Below, piece after piece: positions 7,684 to 16,363 of a stretch of DNA of 64,000 nucleotides. The notes below the pieces were generated by a model. The model did no database searches. It saw only the letters and a program-made list of their open reading frames with translations, and was not told the DNA's origin. The stretch lies in contig DASZOL010000012.1 of NCBI GenBank assembly GCA_035550795.1, forward strand, positions 49,408-113,407, written 5' to 3'. Numbering within the stretch: position 1 is the first letter of the stretch; each line of letters opens with the position of its first letter. The translations under genes were made by a program, and so were the position numbers. This DNA is from DASRDR01 sp035550795. GTDB taxonomy: Bacteria > Methylomirabilota > Methylomirabilia > Rokubacteriales > DASRDR01.

Positions 7684-9074
7684 GGGGTGTCCAGGAGCCC
7701 CCGCGCCTCGGTGAGCGCGCGGGTGACGGCTTCGGGAGCGGTGCCGCCGTAGACGTTCCGGGCCACGAGGGAGGCCTCGACGGAGACTGCCTCGCGAAAA
7801 TCGGGCCCGAACAGGGGGGACAGCGCCTGCAAGTCCTCCAGCGGAAGCGCCTCGAGCCGCACGCCGCGCTCGATGGCCAGCCGGACAGCCCGGCCAACGA
7901 CCTCGTGAGCGTCCCGGAACGGCAGCCCCCGCTGGACGAGATAGCCGGCGAGGTCGGTCGCCGTGGAGAAGCTCTCGCCGGCCAGCGCCCGGAGGCGCTC
8001 GGGGCGGAAGCGGAGAGCGCGGAGGAACGGCGCGAGGACGCCGAGCGTGCCGCGAAGCGTGTCCGCCGCGTCGAAGAAGGCTTCCTTGTCCTCTTGCATG
8101 TCGGAGTGGTACGCGAGGGGCAGTCCCTTCATCACAGTGAGGAGGCGGACGAGGTCTCCATAGACGCGTCCCGTCTTCCCCCGGATCAGCTCCGCCACGT
8201 CCGGATTCTTCTTCTGTGGCATGATCGACGATCCGGTCGCATAGGCGTCCGGCAGATCGACGAAGGCGAACTCGGCTGACGCCCACAGCACGACCTCCTC
8301 GGCGAGCCGCGACAGATGCATGGCGCAGATCGCCGCCGCCGCGCAGAACTCCAGCGCGAAGTCCCGATCCGAGACGGCGTCCATGCTGTTCGGCGACGCG
8401 GCGTGGAAGCCCAGAGCCTGCGCGAGCGCGTGGCGGTCGATGGGGACGGTGGTGCCCGCGAGCGCGGCCGCACCGAGCGGGCACACGTCGAGCCGCCGGC
8501 GCCCGTCGGCGAGCCGCTCGCGGTCCCGGGCCAGCATGAACACGTACGCCAGGAGGTGGTGAGCAAGGAGGACTGGCTGAGCCCGCTGGAGGTGGGTGTA
8601 GCCCGGCATCGGCGCCGCGCGGTGCTGCTGGGCCTGCTCGATCAGGGCCGCCTGAACGTCGCGGAGGGCCTGGCGGATCGCGTCGATCTCCGCCCGGAGC
8701 CAGAGCCGCATGTCGAGGGCGATCTGGTCGTTCCGCGACCGCCCGGTGTGGAGCTTGCCCCCCACGGCGCCGACCTTCTCGATCAGGCGCCGCTCGATGT
8801 TCATGTGGATGTCCTCGAGCTCGATCCGGTAGGGGAACACCCCGCTCTCCAGCTCCTGCCGCACCTCGGCCAGCCCGCGAAGGATCGCGTCCAGCTCCGC
8901 CTCCGACAGGATCCCCCCCTTGGCCAGCGCCCGGGCCCAGGCCTCGCTGCCGACGAGGTCGTGAGGCCAGAGGCGGTGGTCGAAGGGCAGGGACGCCGTG
9001 AATCGCCGGACGGCGCTGTCGGCGGGCTCCGTGAAGCGGCCCCCCCAGGGACTCTTCGAGGCCGGATCGGTCAT
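7680..9074 (-). CDS. argH: Argininosuccinate lyase
   Basis: A 464-residue member of the fumarase/aspartase superfamily that splits argininosuccinate to arginine and fumarate. The N-terminal WGGRFTEP, the GKLHTGRSRNDQ segment, PGYTHLQRAQP with the catalytic His, and the superfamily signature GSSIMPQKKNP are all present. The frame is open far upstream, but the ATG at 9074 overlaps the plsC stop as ATGA and fits the family N-terminus exactly. It is an arginine-biosynthesis gene inside an operon otherwise devoted to envelope, lysine and folate genes. Confidence 0.96.
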   Translation of the reverse strand: MTDPASKSPWGGRFTEPADSAVRRFTASLPFDHRLWPHDLVGSEAWARALAKGGILSEAELDAILRGLAEVRQELESGVFPYRIELEDIHMNIERRLIEKVGAVGGKLHTGRSRNDQIALDMRLWLRAEIDAIRQALRDVQAALIEQAQQHRAAPMPGYTHLQRAQPVLLAHHLLAYVFMLARDRERLADGRRRLDVCPLGAAALAGTTVPIDRHALAQALGFHAASPNSMDAVSDRDFALEFCAAAAICAMHLSRLAEEVVLWASAEFAFVDLPDAYATGSSIMPQKKNPDVAELIRGKTGRVYGDLVRLLTVMKGLPLAYHSDMQEDKEAFFDAADTLRGTLGVLAPFLRALRFRPERLRALAGESFSTATDLAGYLVQRGLPFRDAHEVVGRAVRLAIERGVRLEALPLEDLQALSPLFGPDFREAVSVEASLVARNVYGGTAPEAVTRALTEARGLLDTP

Positions 9075-9796
9075 CGGGAGATGCCCACGCGCGACGACGG
9101 GCCGTCGCTGGCCAGGAGCGCGGCGATCTCCTCCATGATCCGTCCGGTCACGTCGTCCCGGAGCCCCTGGGTCACCCGCCGCCGCGGCGTCGCGAAGCGG
9201 AGGGGCTTGCCGAAGCGCACGCTGAGCGGCACCCGACGAGGAACGAAGAAGCGCCGGGCCGCCAGCGCCTGGAAGGTGCCCGAGATCGCGGCGGGGACGA
9301 CGGGGGTGCCGGACCGAAGGGCGACCAGGGCCACGCCGGGCTGTCCGCGGACAAGGCTGCCGTGCCGGCTGAACGGGCCCTCCGGAAAGATGCCGACGAG
9401 GCCGCCGTCTTCGAGCACGCGGAGCGCCCGGCGGATGGCCCCGGGATCGGGCCGGGCGAGCGAGACCGGGATCGAGCCGATGTGGTCGTGGAAGTACGGA
9501 TGCAGCCGCGTTGCCCGGTAGACGCGCGGCATGACCAGGAAGCTGATCTTCCGGGGCAGCGCCGTCGCGAGCACGACGCCATCCAGGTAGTTTGCGTGGT
9601 TCGCCGCGACGATGTAGGGGCCGCGCGCCGGCAGGTGCTCGAGGCCGCTGACGCGGAACGAGAAGAAGTTCCGCAGGAGCGGGCGAAGGACGCACCGAAG
9701 GCCGGCGTAGACGGCGGGGAGGCGCTCCGGCTCGTCCGTCGCCCCGGACGCGTCAGGACGCCAGGCCGGCGCCGCGGGCTGCCCGTTCTGGCTCAT
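9071..9796 (-). CDS. plsC: 1-acyl-sn-glycerol-3-phosphate acyltransferase
   Basis: About 241 residues of the PlsC family, which makes phosphatidic acid from lysophosphatidic acid at the inner membrane. The acyltransferase block NHANYLD (His-x4-Asp), the glycerol-phosphate binding IFPEGPFSR and the later VVPAAISGT are visible. The ATG at 9796 is preferred over the one at 9844, which would overlap mltG, because it lies 20 bases after the mltG stop. Located between mltG and argH in the same operon. Acyl donor (acyl-ACP or acyl-CoA) cannot be decided. Confidence 0.88.
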   Translation of the reverse strand: MSQNGQPAAPAWRPDASGATDEPERLPAVYAGLRCVLRPLLRNFFSFRVSGLEHLPARGPYIVAANHANYLDGVVLATALPRKISFLVMPRVYRATRLHPYFHDHIGSIPVSLARPDPGAIRRALRVLEDGGLVGIFPEGPFSRHGSLVRGQPGVALVALRSGTPVVPAAISGTFQALAARRFFVPRRVPLSVRFGKPLRFATPRRRVTQGLRDDVTGRIMEEIAALLASDGPSSRVGISR

Positions 9797-9815
9797 CGAG
9801 CTTCTATCCCGTGCC

Positions 9816-10910
9816 TTATAGCATCGGGTCGTCGACAGGCGCAAGCCTCGCGCCCGCTCGCACCCGGGCGCGGTACTGCCGGTACCGGACGACCGCCTGA
9901 TTGTGCTCCTCGAGCGTCGTCGAGAAGTGATGCGTCCGGTCGTCGATCGCGACGAAGTAGAGGTACGGGACGTCGGCGGGGTCGAGGACCGCCTCGATGG
10001 CCGCGCGGCCCGGGCTGCCGATGGGCCCCGGGGGGAGCCCGCGGTTCTTGTAGGTATTGAAGGGGTGGTCGACCTGGAGATCGTCCCGCGTGGGCGGCCG
10101 TCCCTCCTTCGCCAGCGCGTAGGAGACGGTGGGATCGGCCTGCAGGGGCATGTCGCGTTGCAGGCGGTTCAGGAAGACGCGGGCGATGAGCGGCCGCTCC
10201 GCGGGCGCCGCCGTCTCCCTCTCCACGATCGAGGCCAGCGTGACCAGCTGGTGGAGCGTCATCCCGCGCTGCCGGGCGCGGGCCACCACGTCGGCCGTTG
10301 CCACCTTGTCCTGGAAGCGCTGGACCATCCGGGAGAGGATCTCCTCCACGCGCGTGCTCTTCGTGACCTGGTAGGTGTCCGGGAACAGGTACCCTTCGAG
10401 AGAGTCGGCGTCGATCCCGAGGCTCCAGACCAGGCGCGGGCTCGCGGCCCGGCGGACGACCTCTGCCGCGGGCGCGAGGCCCTCCGCCTCGATCTGGCGG
10501 GCGAGGTCTCGGATCGTGAAGCCCTCGGGCAGGACCAGCAGACGCGGCTTGACCCGGCCGCTCTCGAGGAGCTGGAGCACCGTCAGCAGCGAGGCTCCCT
10601 GCGGTATTTCGTACTCCCCGGCCTTGAGAGAGCGCGCCGTGCCTCGGAGGACGGTCAGACCGACGAAGACCGCCTGGCTTCGAATCACCCCCTCGCCAGC
10701 GAGGTGACGCGCGATGCCCAGGAGTCCGAGGGTGGAGGGGATCTCCACCGTCCGGGATCCCTCGCCGAGGGGTGCGGGCGGCCGCACGGCCACGCCGACC
10801 CACACGGACACGAGGGCGGCGAGGACTAGGCACAGCACGACGAGGACCCGACGGGCGAGGTGGCCCCCCTGGGACCGGTCCGCGGACGGCGAAGGCGTCT
10901 GACTGGACAT
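9816..10910 (-). CDS. mltG: Endolytic murein transglycosylase (YceG family)
   Basis: A 364-residue membrane-anchored enzyme thought to terminate nascent glycan strands. An N-terminal transmembrane helix (about residues 19-42, LVVLCLVLAALVSVWVGVAV) is followed by a LysM-like segment and the YceG core: LEGYLFPDTY, LASIVERET with the catalytic Glu, IARVFLNRL and PFNTYKNRGLPPGPI. The ATG at 10910 is chosen over the one 33 bases upstream because it gives a compact cytoplasmic tail and is closer to the promoter at 10993-10965. First gene of the long minus-strand operon that continues to folK. Confidence 0.93.
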   Translation of the reverse strand: MSSQTPSPSADRSQGGHLARRVLVVLCLVLAALVSVWVGVAVRPPAPLGEGSRTVEIPSTLGLLGIARHLAGEGVIRSQAVFVGLTVLRGTARSLKAGEYEIPQGASLLTVLQLLESGRVKPRLLVLPEGFTIRDLARQIEAEGLAPAAEVVRRAASPRLVWSLGIDADSLEGYLFPDTYQVTKSTRVEEILSRMVQRFQDKVATADVVARARQRGMTLHQLVTLASIVERETAAPAERPLIARVFLNRLQRDMPLQADPTVSYALAKEGRPPTRDDLQVDHPFNTYKNRGLPPGPIGSPGRAAIEAVLDPADVPYLYFVAIDDRTHHFSTTLEEHNQAVVRYRQYRARVRAGARLAPVDDPML

Positions 10911-10964
10911 GAGGCCCAATGGCGTACGGTCGGGCCCGAGCACCCGGCCTTCAAAATATGTTTG

Positions 10965-10993
10965 ATTCTAAGGGGCGCCGGCACCCCTGTCAA
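10965..10993 (-). promoter_or_regulatory. Near-consensus sigma-70 promoter of the mltG operon
   Basis: On the minus strand TTGACA (10993-10988) is followed after exactly 17 bases by TAGAAT (10970-10965), five of six matches to TATAAT. It points at mltG, whose ATG is about 55 bases further on. In DNA this GC-rich a match of this quality is unlikely by chance. Confidence 0.75.
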
Positions 10994-11042
10994 TTTCCCA
11001 TCAGCCGCGTCCGGGGGACTTCCCCGGGGTGGACGCCTCCGC

Positions 11043-11048
11043 TATAAT
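11043..11048 (+). promoter_or_regulatory. Probable -10 box of the rpoA promoter
   Basis: A perfect TATAAT at 11043-11048, 45 bases ahead of the rpoA start. The -35 position (TTCCCC at 11020-11025 with 17-base spacing) is poor. It diverges from the mltG promoter about 50 bases away, so the two promoters share a short control region. A strong AGGAGGT at 11082-11088 serves as rpoA ribosome-binding site. Confidence 0.55.
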
Positions 11049-11092
11049 GTGCGTTCGTCCTCTACCTGCCCTGTCCGATCTGAGGAGGTTGA

Positions 11093-12085
11093 ATGACCAC
11101 TGCGATCCAGCTCCCCCGCAAGCACGAATGGCAGGAGCTCCAGCCGGATCACGGCGTGTTCGTCGTCGAGCCGTTCGAGCCTGGCTTCGCCCTGACCGTC
11201 GGCAACGCCTTTCGCCGGGTGCTTCTGTCGTCCATCGAGGGCGCCGCGCCCACGTGGATCAAGATCGACGGCGTGCTGCACGAGTTCTCGTTCCTCCCGG
11301 GCGCGACCGAGGACTCGCTGGACATCCTCGGGAGCCTCCGGAAGGTGGTCTTCAAGCTTCACGGAGAGCGCAGCCGGCTGATCCGCCTCCGCGTGACGGG
11401 CCCGGGCGTCGCCAAGGCGAGCGACTTCCAGACCGACCATGATCTCGTCATCCTCAATCCCGAGCAGCTACTGGCCACCCTGGAGCGCGACGTGACCCTC
11501 GAGATGGAGGTCCACGTCGAGAAGGGTCGCGGCTACGTGCCCGCGGACAAGCGCGAGTCCGAGACGCTGGCGGTCAATGCCCTCGCGATGGACGCGGACT
11601 TCTCCCCCGTGAAGACGGTGAACTTCCAGGTGGAGCCGGCCAAGCGAAAGCCCGGCGCGGAGCGCTTGGTCCTGGAGCTCTGGACCAACGGGAGCGTTTC
11701 CCCGGAGGATGCCGTCGGCGAGGCCGCGCTCATTCTCGAGGACCACTTCAATCTCCTGTGCCGCTTCCCGACCGGCCTCGAGTCCGAGGAAGACGCCAAG
11801 ACGGAGATCAGCCTCGAGTTGAACGAGAACCTGTTCCGGAGCGTCGACGAGCTGGAGCTGTCGGTCCGGGCCTACAACTGCCTGAAGACGGCTAACATCC
11901 GGACCATCGCCGACCTCGTGCAGAAGAGTGAGGCCGAGCTCCTGAAGACCAAGAACTTCGGGAAGAAGTCCCTGAACGAGATCAAGACGATCCTCGCCGA
12001 GATGAGCCTGTCGCTCGGCATGCGCCTCGACGCGGCGGAACTCGAGCGGCTCCGGGCGCAGCGCGAGCGCGCCTTCGAGACCTAG
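11093..12085 (+). CDS. rpoA: DNA-directed RNA polymerase alpha subunit, stand-alone gene
   Basis: A full-length alpha subunit of 330 residues. The N-terminal dimerisation/assembly domain (to about 230) shows VGNAFRRVLLSSIEGAAPT, KIDGVLHEFS, ILNPEQLLATL and GRGYVPAD. The C-terminal DNA-binding domain (about 255-310) shows ELELSVRAYNCLKTANI, with the Arg equivalent to E. coli R265, and KNFGKKSLNEIKTIL. rpoA normally sits between rpsD and rplQ; here no ribosomal protein gene is adjacent. It has its own promoter and its downstream neighbour is convergent. Either the gene has been relocated in this lineage or this is a second copy. Sequence alone does not suggest loss of function. Confidence 0.93.
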   Translation: MTTAIQLPRKHEWQELQPDHGVFVVEPFEPGFALTVGNAFRRVLLSSIEGAAPTWIKIDGVLHEFSFLPGATEDSLDILGSLRKVVFKLHGERSRLIRLRVTGPGVAKASDFQTDHDLVILNPEQLLATLERDVTLEMEVHVEKGRGYVPADKRESETLAVNALAMDADFSPVKTVNFQVEPAKRKPGAERLVLELWTNGSVSPEDAVGEAALILEDHFNLLCRFPTGLESEEDAKTEISLELNENLFRSVDELELSVRAYNCLKTANIRTIADLVQKSEAELLKTKNFGKKSLNEIKTILAEMSLSLGMRLDAAELERLRAQRERAFET

Positions 12086-12116
12086 GCCGCGCTCCGTCCG
12101 GGCCCCGGGCGGGCCC

Positions 12117-14450
12117 TCACGGGCCGCCCCGCAGGAGAATCACCGCCGGGCGGCCGGGCCGCCCCCACGCCCGCACCCACACGCGGGCGCCGTCGCTTCG
12201 GACCTCGACCGCGCCGTCCTGATCCGTCCGGTAGACCGTCGCGCCCGCGGCCCCGAGCCGACCCAGGACTGCGGGGGCGGGATGGCCGAAGGGATTCCGC
12301 GCCCCCACGGGGATCACTGCGAGCCGGGGTGTCACCGCCGCCAGGAACTCCGGCGTCGATCCGTGCCGGCTGCCGTGTCCGCTCACCTTCAGCAGCGTCG
12401 CCTCCAGAGGTAGCCCGGTGCGGAGCATCTGCACCTCCGCGGCCGGTCCGCTGCCCGCCGCGAGGACGGCCGCGAAGAGGCCCCACTCGATCCGGAGGAG
12501 CAGCGGCTCCCCTCGCGCGCTTCGGTCCGGCCCCGGCCCCTCGGGTGGAGGTTCCGGCGGATGAAGCGCGGTCACGAGCAGCGCGCCGATCCAGCGGCGG
12601 TGCCCGCTGGCGAGGGCCCGCCGGGGGACTCCGCTCGCCTCGACGGGAGCGAGCCAGGCCGCCGCCTCGCTGCCCGCGGGAATCCAGACCTCGTCGATCG
12701 GCATTCCCTCCAGGAGCCCCACCATCCCACCCGCGTGGTCGGGCGCGCCGCTCGTGACTGCGAGCGCGCTGAGGCGGCGGATGCCAAGGCGCCGGAGGAC
12801 CGGGACGACGGTGCGCTCGCCGCGGTCGCCGCGTCCCGGGCCGCCACCGCCCGTGTCGACGAGCAGTGCCTGACCGTCCGGGGCCTGGACGAGGATGGCT
12901 TCCCCCTGGCCCACGTCGAGCACGGTCACCCGGACGAACCCGTCCGGCTGGCGGGCCGCGATCGTGGCGATGCTCGCGCCGGCCGCCAGCGCGACGACGC
13001 CGACCGTGGCCAAGTACCCGCGGGCCCAGGGCAGGAGCAGCAGGGCAAGCCCGGCCGCGCCCACCGCCACGGTGGGTGGCGGCGGCACGTACACGATGGC
13101 GCCCGGGAGCGCGGCGAAGGCACGCACCACCAGGCGGAGCGCGACGAGCAGGATCCAGAGGCTCTGGAAGAGCAGGTGCGCCAGGGGCTCGCTCACCGTC
13201 GCGACCGCCAGCGTGAGGACGCCGCCCGTGGTGAGGAGCCCTGCCAGCGGCACCACGAGGAGGTTCGCCACGACCCCCAGGGGGGAGAGCTGGCCGAAGT
13301 GGAGGAGCATCACGGGCGTCACGCCCAGCTGGGCCCCCCCGGACACGGCCAGGGCGCTGGCGACGGGTCCGGGACACCACGGGGCGAGGCGCGCCCTCAG
13401 CCAAGGACTCAGGTGGAGGAGCCCGGCCGTGGCGGCGAACGAGAGCTGGAGACCCGGCTCCGCCAGGCTGCCCGGATCCAGCGCCAGCAGCACGAGGAGG
13501 GCCGCCGCGAGACTGTTCCAGACTCGGCTCTCGCGCCCGAGCAGCCCCGCAGCGAGGAACAGGCCACCCATCACGGTCGCGCGCAGGACGGACGGCTGGC
13601 CGCCCACCACGGCGGCGAACGCGACGAGCGTCGCGAGGGCGAGTCCCGCGGCGAGGGGCGCCGGCAGGCACGCGAGCCTGAGGAGGACGAATGCCGAGCC
13701 CGCGACCAGCGCCACGTTGAAGCCCGAGATGGCCAGGACGTGAAAGACACCCGCGCGGCGGAAGTCGGCGAGCAAGGTCGGCGGGAGCTGACGACGCTCT
13801 CCGATCAGCAGACCTTCGAGCAGCGCGCCCGATACCGGCGGCAGGTGAGCGTCGATGATGCCGTGGACCCAGAGGCGAGTCCGTAGCCACCAGGGCACGG
13901 CCACGAGGGGCAGGCGCTCCACCACGGCCGCGCGCGCGGTCGCGAAGTACCGCGGGGTCCGCGGCGCCGCTCGGTAGGGCGTGCCTCCGGGGTTTCGGAA
14001 GGCCTCGAGCGCGCGCACCTCGGCGCTCACGCGCACCCGCTCGCCCGCGGCCAGGGGAGGGGCGAGCCCGTAGATGGACAGCGGGAGCACGCCTGCCGCC
14101 CCCCGCGTCGGCTCGGGACCGGTCCGCAGGAGCACGAGGGGAAATCGCATCCGCGGCCCCTCGATCTCGGGCGGGCCGCCGACCAGGCCCTCCAGCGTCG
14201 CCGGACCGGGCCGCACGCCGCTCAGGGCCGGGAAGGGATCGGGAAGGGCCACCCGAGCCCACCCCGCCAGGGCGCAAAGCAGGATGACGCCAAAGCTGGC
14301 GCCGGCCAGGGAGCGGCCGCGCCCGGCTGCGAGGAGCAGCGCGACGCCTGCCAGGCCGGCCGTCACGAGCCACGCGGGGGCCGGGATCTCGAGACCGAGC
14401 GCGGTGCCCAGGGCGAACGCAATCGCCAGCGGCAGGAGGGGCGCGCTCAC
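12117..14450 (-). CDS. comEC: ComEC/Rec2-type DNA uptake channel protein with altered metallo-beta-lactamase site
   Basis: A 777-residue polytopic protein of the ComEC/Rec2 family, which forms the inner-membrane channel for single-stranded DNA during transformation. An N-terminal membrane pair and OB-like DUF4131 region precede the competence domain, recognisable by LLIGERRQLPP and VLAISGFNVAL, with many helices to about residue 490. A beta-lactamase-like domain follows from about 505 (DVGQGEAILVQ, LLVDTGG). The usual metal motif (THxxxDH, then HHGS) reads TSGAPDHAGG and SGHGSRHG, so two or three ligands are replaced. Overlaps the upstream comEA-like gene as ATGA. Confidence 0.9.
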   Translation of the reverse strand: MSAPLLPLAIAFALGTALGLEIPAPAWLVTAGLAGVALLLAAGRGRSLAGASFGVILLCALAGWARVALPDPFPALSGVRPGPATLEGLVGGPPEIEGPRMRFPLVLLRTGPEPTRGAAGVLPLSIYGLAPPLAAGERVRVSAEVRALEAFRNPGGTPYRAAPRTPRYFATARAAVVERLPLVAVPWWLRTRLWVHGIIDAHLPPVSGALLEGLLIGERRQLPPTLLADFRRAGVFHVLAISGFNVALVAGSAFVLLRLACLPAPLAAGLALATLVAFAAVVGGQPSVLRATVMGGLFLAAGLLGRESRVWNSLAAALLVLLALDPGSLAEPGLQLSFAATAGLLHLSPWLRARLAPWCPGPVASALAVSGGAQLGVTPVMLLHFGQLSPLGVVANLLVVPLAGLLTTGGVLTLAVATVSEPLAHLLFQSLWILLVALRLVVRAFAALPGAIVYVPPPPTVAVGAAGLALLLLPWARGYLATVGVVALAAGASIATIAARQPDGFVRVTVLDVGQGEAILVQAPDGQALLVDTGGGGPGRGDRGERTVVPVLRRLGIRRLSALAVTSGAPDHAGGMVGLLEGMPIDEVWIPAGSEAAAWLAPVEASGVPRRALASGHRRWIGALLVTALHPPEPPPEGPGPDRSARGEPLLLRIEWGLFAAVLAAGSGPAAEVQMLRTGLPLEATLLKVSGHGSRHGSTPEFLAAVTPRLAVIPVGARNPFGHPAPAVLGRLGAAGATVYRTDQDGAVEVRSDGARVWVRAWGRPGRPAVILLRGGP

Positions 14451-15031
14451 TCCAGTTCCGGTGCCGGGTCGAGGGGGTCGGGTCCGGGAGTGTCTGCGGC
14501 CGGCGGAGGGTCCCCGGCAGATCCGTCGTCCAGGGGTGGTGGGTCGGGCCTGTCGGGGGCGCGGCCCTCGATGGCGTCTCGGGCGGCGACGATTCGTGCG
14601 GCGAGCCGCCAGCTGATGCGGGCCGCGCGCGCAAGCTCGGCCGGGGTTGCCCGGTTCAGGTCGAGTCGCGGCCGGGCGCGGCCGGGGTCAGCCCGGCCGG
14701 GCGCGCCCCGACGGGCGCCGTCCTCCTCGCACCGGGCGACGACGCGGCGCAGGCGCGGCCGCGGTGGAGGCCTGACCGGCGCGGGGCTCGTCAGCCGGGG
14801 CGGCTCCGCCTCCAGCCGCTCCGCGACCGCGGGCAGGCGGGCTCGCCACCGCTCGACCGCGAGGCCTCCGAACAGCCCTCCGGCCAGAAGCGCGACGACC
14901 GCCACCTCGCGCGGACGATAGGCGAGCCGCTCTGCCAGCCGACGCCCCGCGGCGCCGAGCGCACTCGCCGCCCGGTGAGCTTCCCGTGCGGCGCGCCGAG
15001 CGAGCCACCGGAGCCGCTGGCGTGCGTGCAT
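14447..15031 (-). CDS. ComEA-like membrane protein with a helix-hairpin-helix motif
   Basis: A 194-residue protein with a basic N-terminus, one transmembrane helix at about residues 42-58, a proline/arginine-rich spacer and a helix-hairpin-helix-like segment at about 122-156 (LDLNRATPAELARAARISWRLAARIVAARD). This matches the ComEA pattern LNxNxAxxxEL, except that the glycine-containing turn is replaced by ARISW. An acidic, proline-rich tail follows. ComEA is the periplasmic DNA receptor for uptake, and the ATGA overlap with comEC supports that role. Only one, atypical HhH unit is present, so DNA affinity may be weak. Confidence 0.72.
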   Translation of the reverse strand: MHARQRLRWLARRAAREAHRAASALGAAGRRLAERLAYRPREVAVVALLAGGLFGGLAVERWRARLPAVAERLEAEPPRLTSPAPVRPPPRPRLRRVVARCEEDGARRGAPGRADPGRARPRLDLNRATPAELARAARISWRLAARIVAARDAIEGRAPDRPDPPPLDDGSAGDPPPAADTPGPDPLDPAPELE

Positions 15032-15168
15032 GGCTCTCGGCCAGGCGGAGCAGGCTTCGTGCCAGACGGGCGGCGCTCTGGAACCCGGCCCGGGAGCGCG
15101 CGCGGCGCGGCCCCGGTGGCGGAGGCCTGTCTACCTGGCGAGACACGGTGAGGCCGAACGCGTACAGG

Positions 15169-16335
15169 TCACACGCGGCGCGTGGAACGGAGGGCCCGGG
15201 CGAGCACGCCCGCCCACAGAAGCGCGACGGCCCCGACGATCACGTACGGGGCCTCGCCTCCGAATGCCTCGGCGGCGGCGCCGCCCAGGAGCCCCGAGGC
15301 CAGGATCGAGACGCCGCAGGCGGCCTCGAAGAGGCCCATGGCCATCCCGCGGGCCGCCGCGCCCGCGTGGTCCGCGATGAGGGCGACGCAGGTCGGGGCC
15401 GCCGCGCCTGCCGCGAGACCCAGCGCCACCGCCCCGAGGAACAGCGCCCAGGAGCCAAGCGGCGCCACGACGAGGCCGGCCCCGGCGACCATCGCCAGCA
15501 TCGCAGGGACGAGGACGAGCCGCGGGCCCACCGCGGCGGAGGCGCGGCCGGCGCCGAGTGAGCCGACGACCCGCGCAACCCAGTATCCCGCCAGGAGAAG
15601 TCCCACGCTGCGCGGCGATAGGGCGCGATCCGCCCCGTACGCCGGCAGGAACGCGAGGACGGTCCCGAGCCCGTAGACGTACACGAAGCCCGTGGCGTAG
15701 GCGAGGACGCGCCGGGTCCGGGCCCAGGCGGGGTCGGTCTCGACGATCCGGGGTGTCACCGCCGCGCCGTGGCGGGCTGCTCCCGACCGGGCCGTCTCAC
15801 CACTGGCGAGCACAGCGACCAGGACCAGGGCGAGCCCGGCCGTCGCCAGGTAGAGAGCGAACGGCGCCCGGAGACCGAAGGCCTCGACGACGAAGCCGCC
15901 GACGGAGGTTCCCACCACGAACGCCGCGGCGTAGGCGCCGTACGCCACCCCCATGGCGGCGCCGGCGCGCGTGCCGAACCGCTCCGCGACCCAGGCCTCC
16001 AGGGTCGGCCAGAAGGCGGCCCACGCGGCAGCCTCGATCAGCTTGCCGGCGGCGAGGCCGGCCACGTGACCGGCCGCGAGGTACAGGCCCGCCGCGGCGC
16101 CGATCCCGATCGCGGACAGCACGAGGATCGCGCGCCGCCCGACGCGGTCCGAGGCCCGGCCGAGCGGGATCGTGAGCGCCGCGAACGCGAGCCCGTGGGC
16201 CGCGCCGATGAGCCCGAGGTCACGGTAGTCCGCCCCCAGGGTCCGCGCGTAGAGCGGCAGCGCCGGCGCGACGAGGCCGCCGCCAAGGTTGAAGACGAGC
16301 GTGATGAGGCCGATCGGGATCAGCCGGGCGGCCAT
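15169..16335 (-). CDS. Major facilitator superfamily transporter
   Basis: A 388-residue, roughly 12-helix carrier. The inter-helix 2-3 signature appears as GRASDRVGRRAILVLS, close to the MFS motif A (GxLaDrxGrkxxl), and the second half begins near RTRRVLAYATGFVYVYGLG. The small, Ala/Gly-rich helices and length fit drug/metabolite exporters. Substrate unknown. It starts 28 bases after the alcohol dehydrogenase stop on the same strand, so the two are probably co-transcribed. Confidence 0.85.
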   Translation of the reverse strand: MAARLIPIGLITLVFNLGGGLVAPALPLYARTLGADYRDLGLIGAAHGLAFAALTIPLGRASDRVGRRAILVLSAIGIGAAAGLYLAAGHVAGLAAGKLIEAAAWAAFWPTLEAWVAERFGTRAGAAMGVAYGAYAAAFVVGTSVGGFVVEAFGLRAPFALYLATAGLALVLVAVLASGETARSGAARHGAAVTPRIVETDPAWARTRRVLAYATGFVYVYGLGTVLAFLPAYGADRALSPRSVGLLLAGYWVARVVGSLGAGRASAAVGPRLVLVPAMLAMVAGAGLVVAPLGSWALFLGAVALGLAAGAAAPTCVALIADHAGAAARGMAMGLFEAACGVSILASGLLGGAAAEAFGGEAPYVIVGAVALLWAGVLARALRSTRRV

Positions 16336-16363
16336 CGCGGAGCGGCTCGACTCGGCCGGGTCG

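Noticed and set aside
12083..12120. A bidirectional terminator between rpoA and comEC
   Set aside because: GC-rich inverted words exist but no T-run follows on either strand, so the evidence is too weak to list as a terminator.
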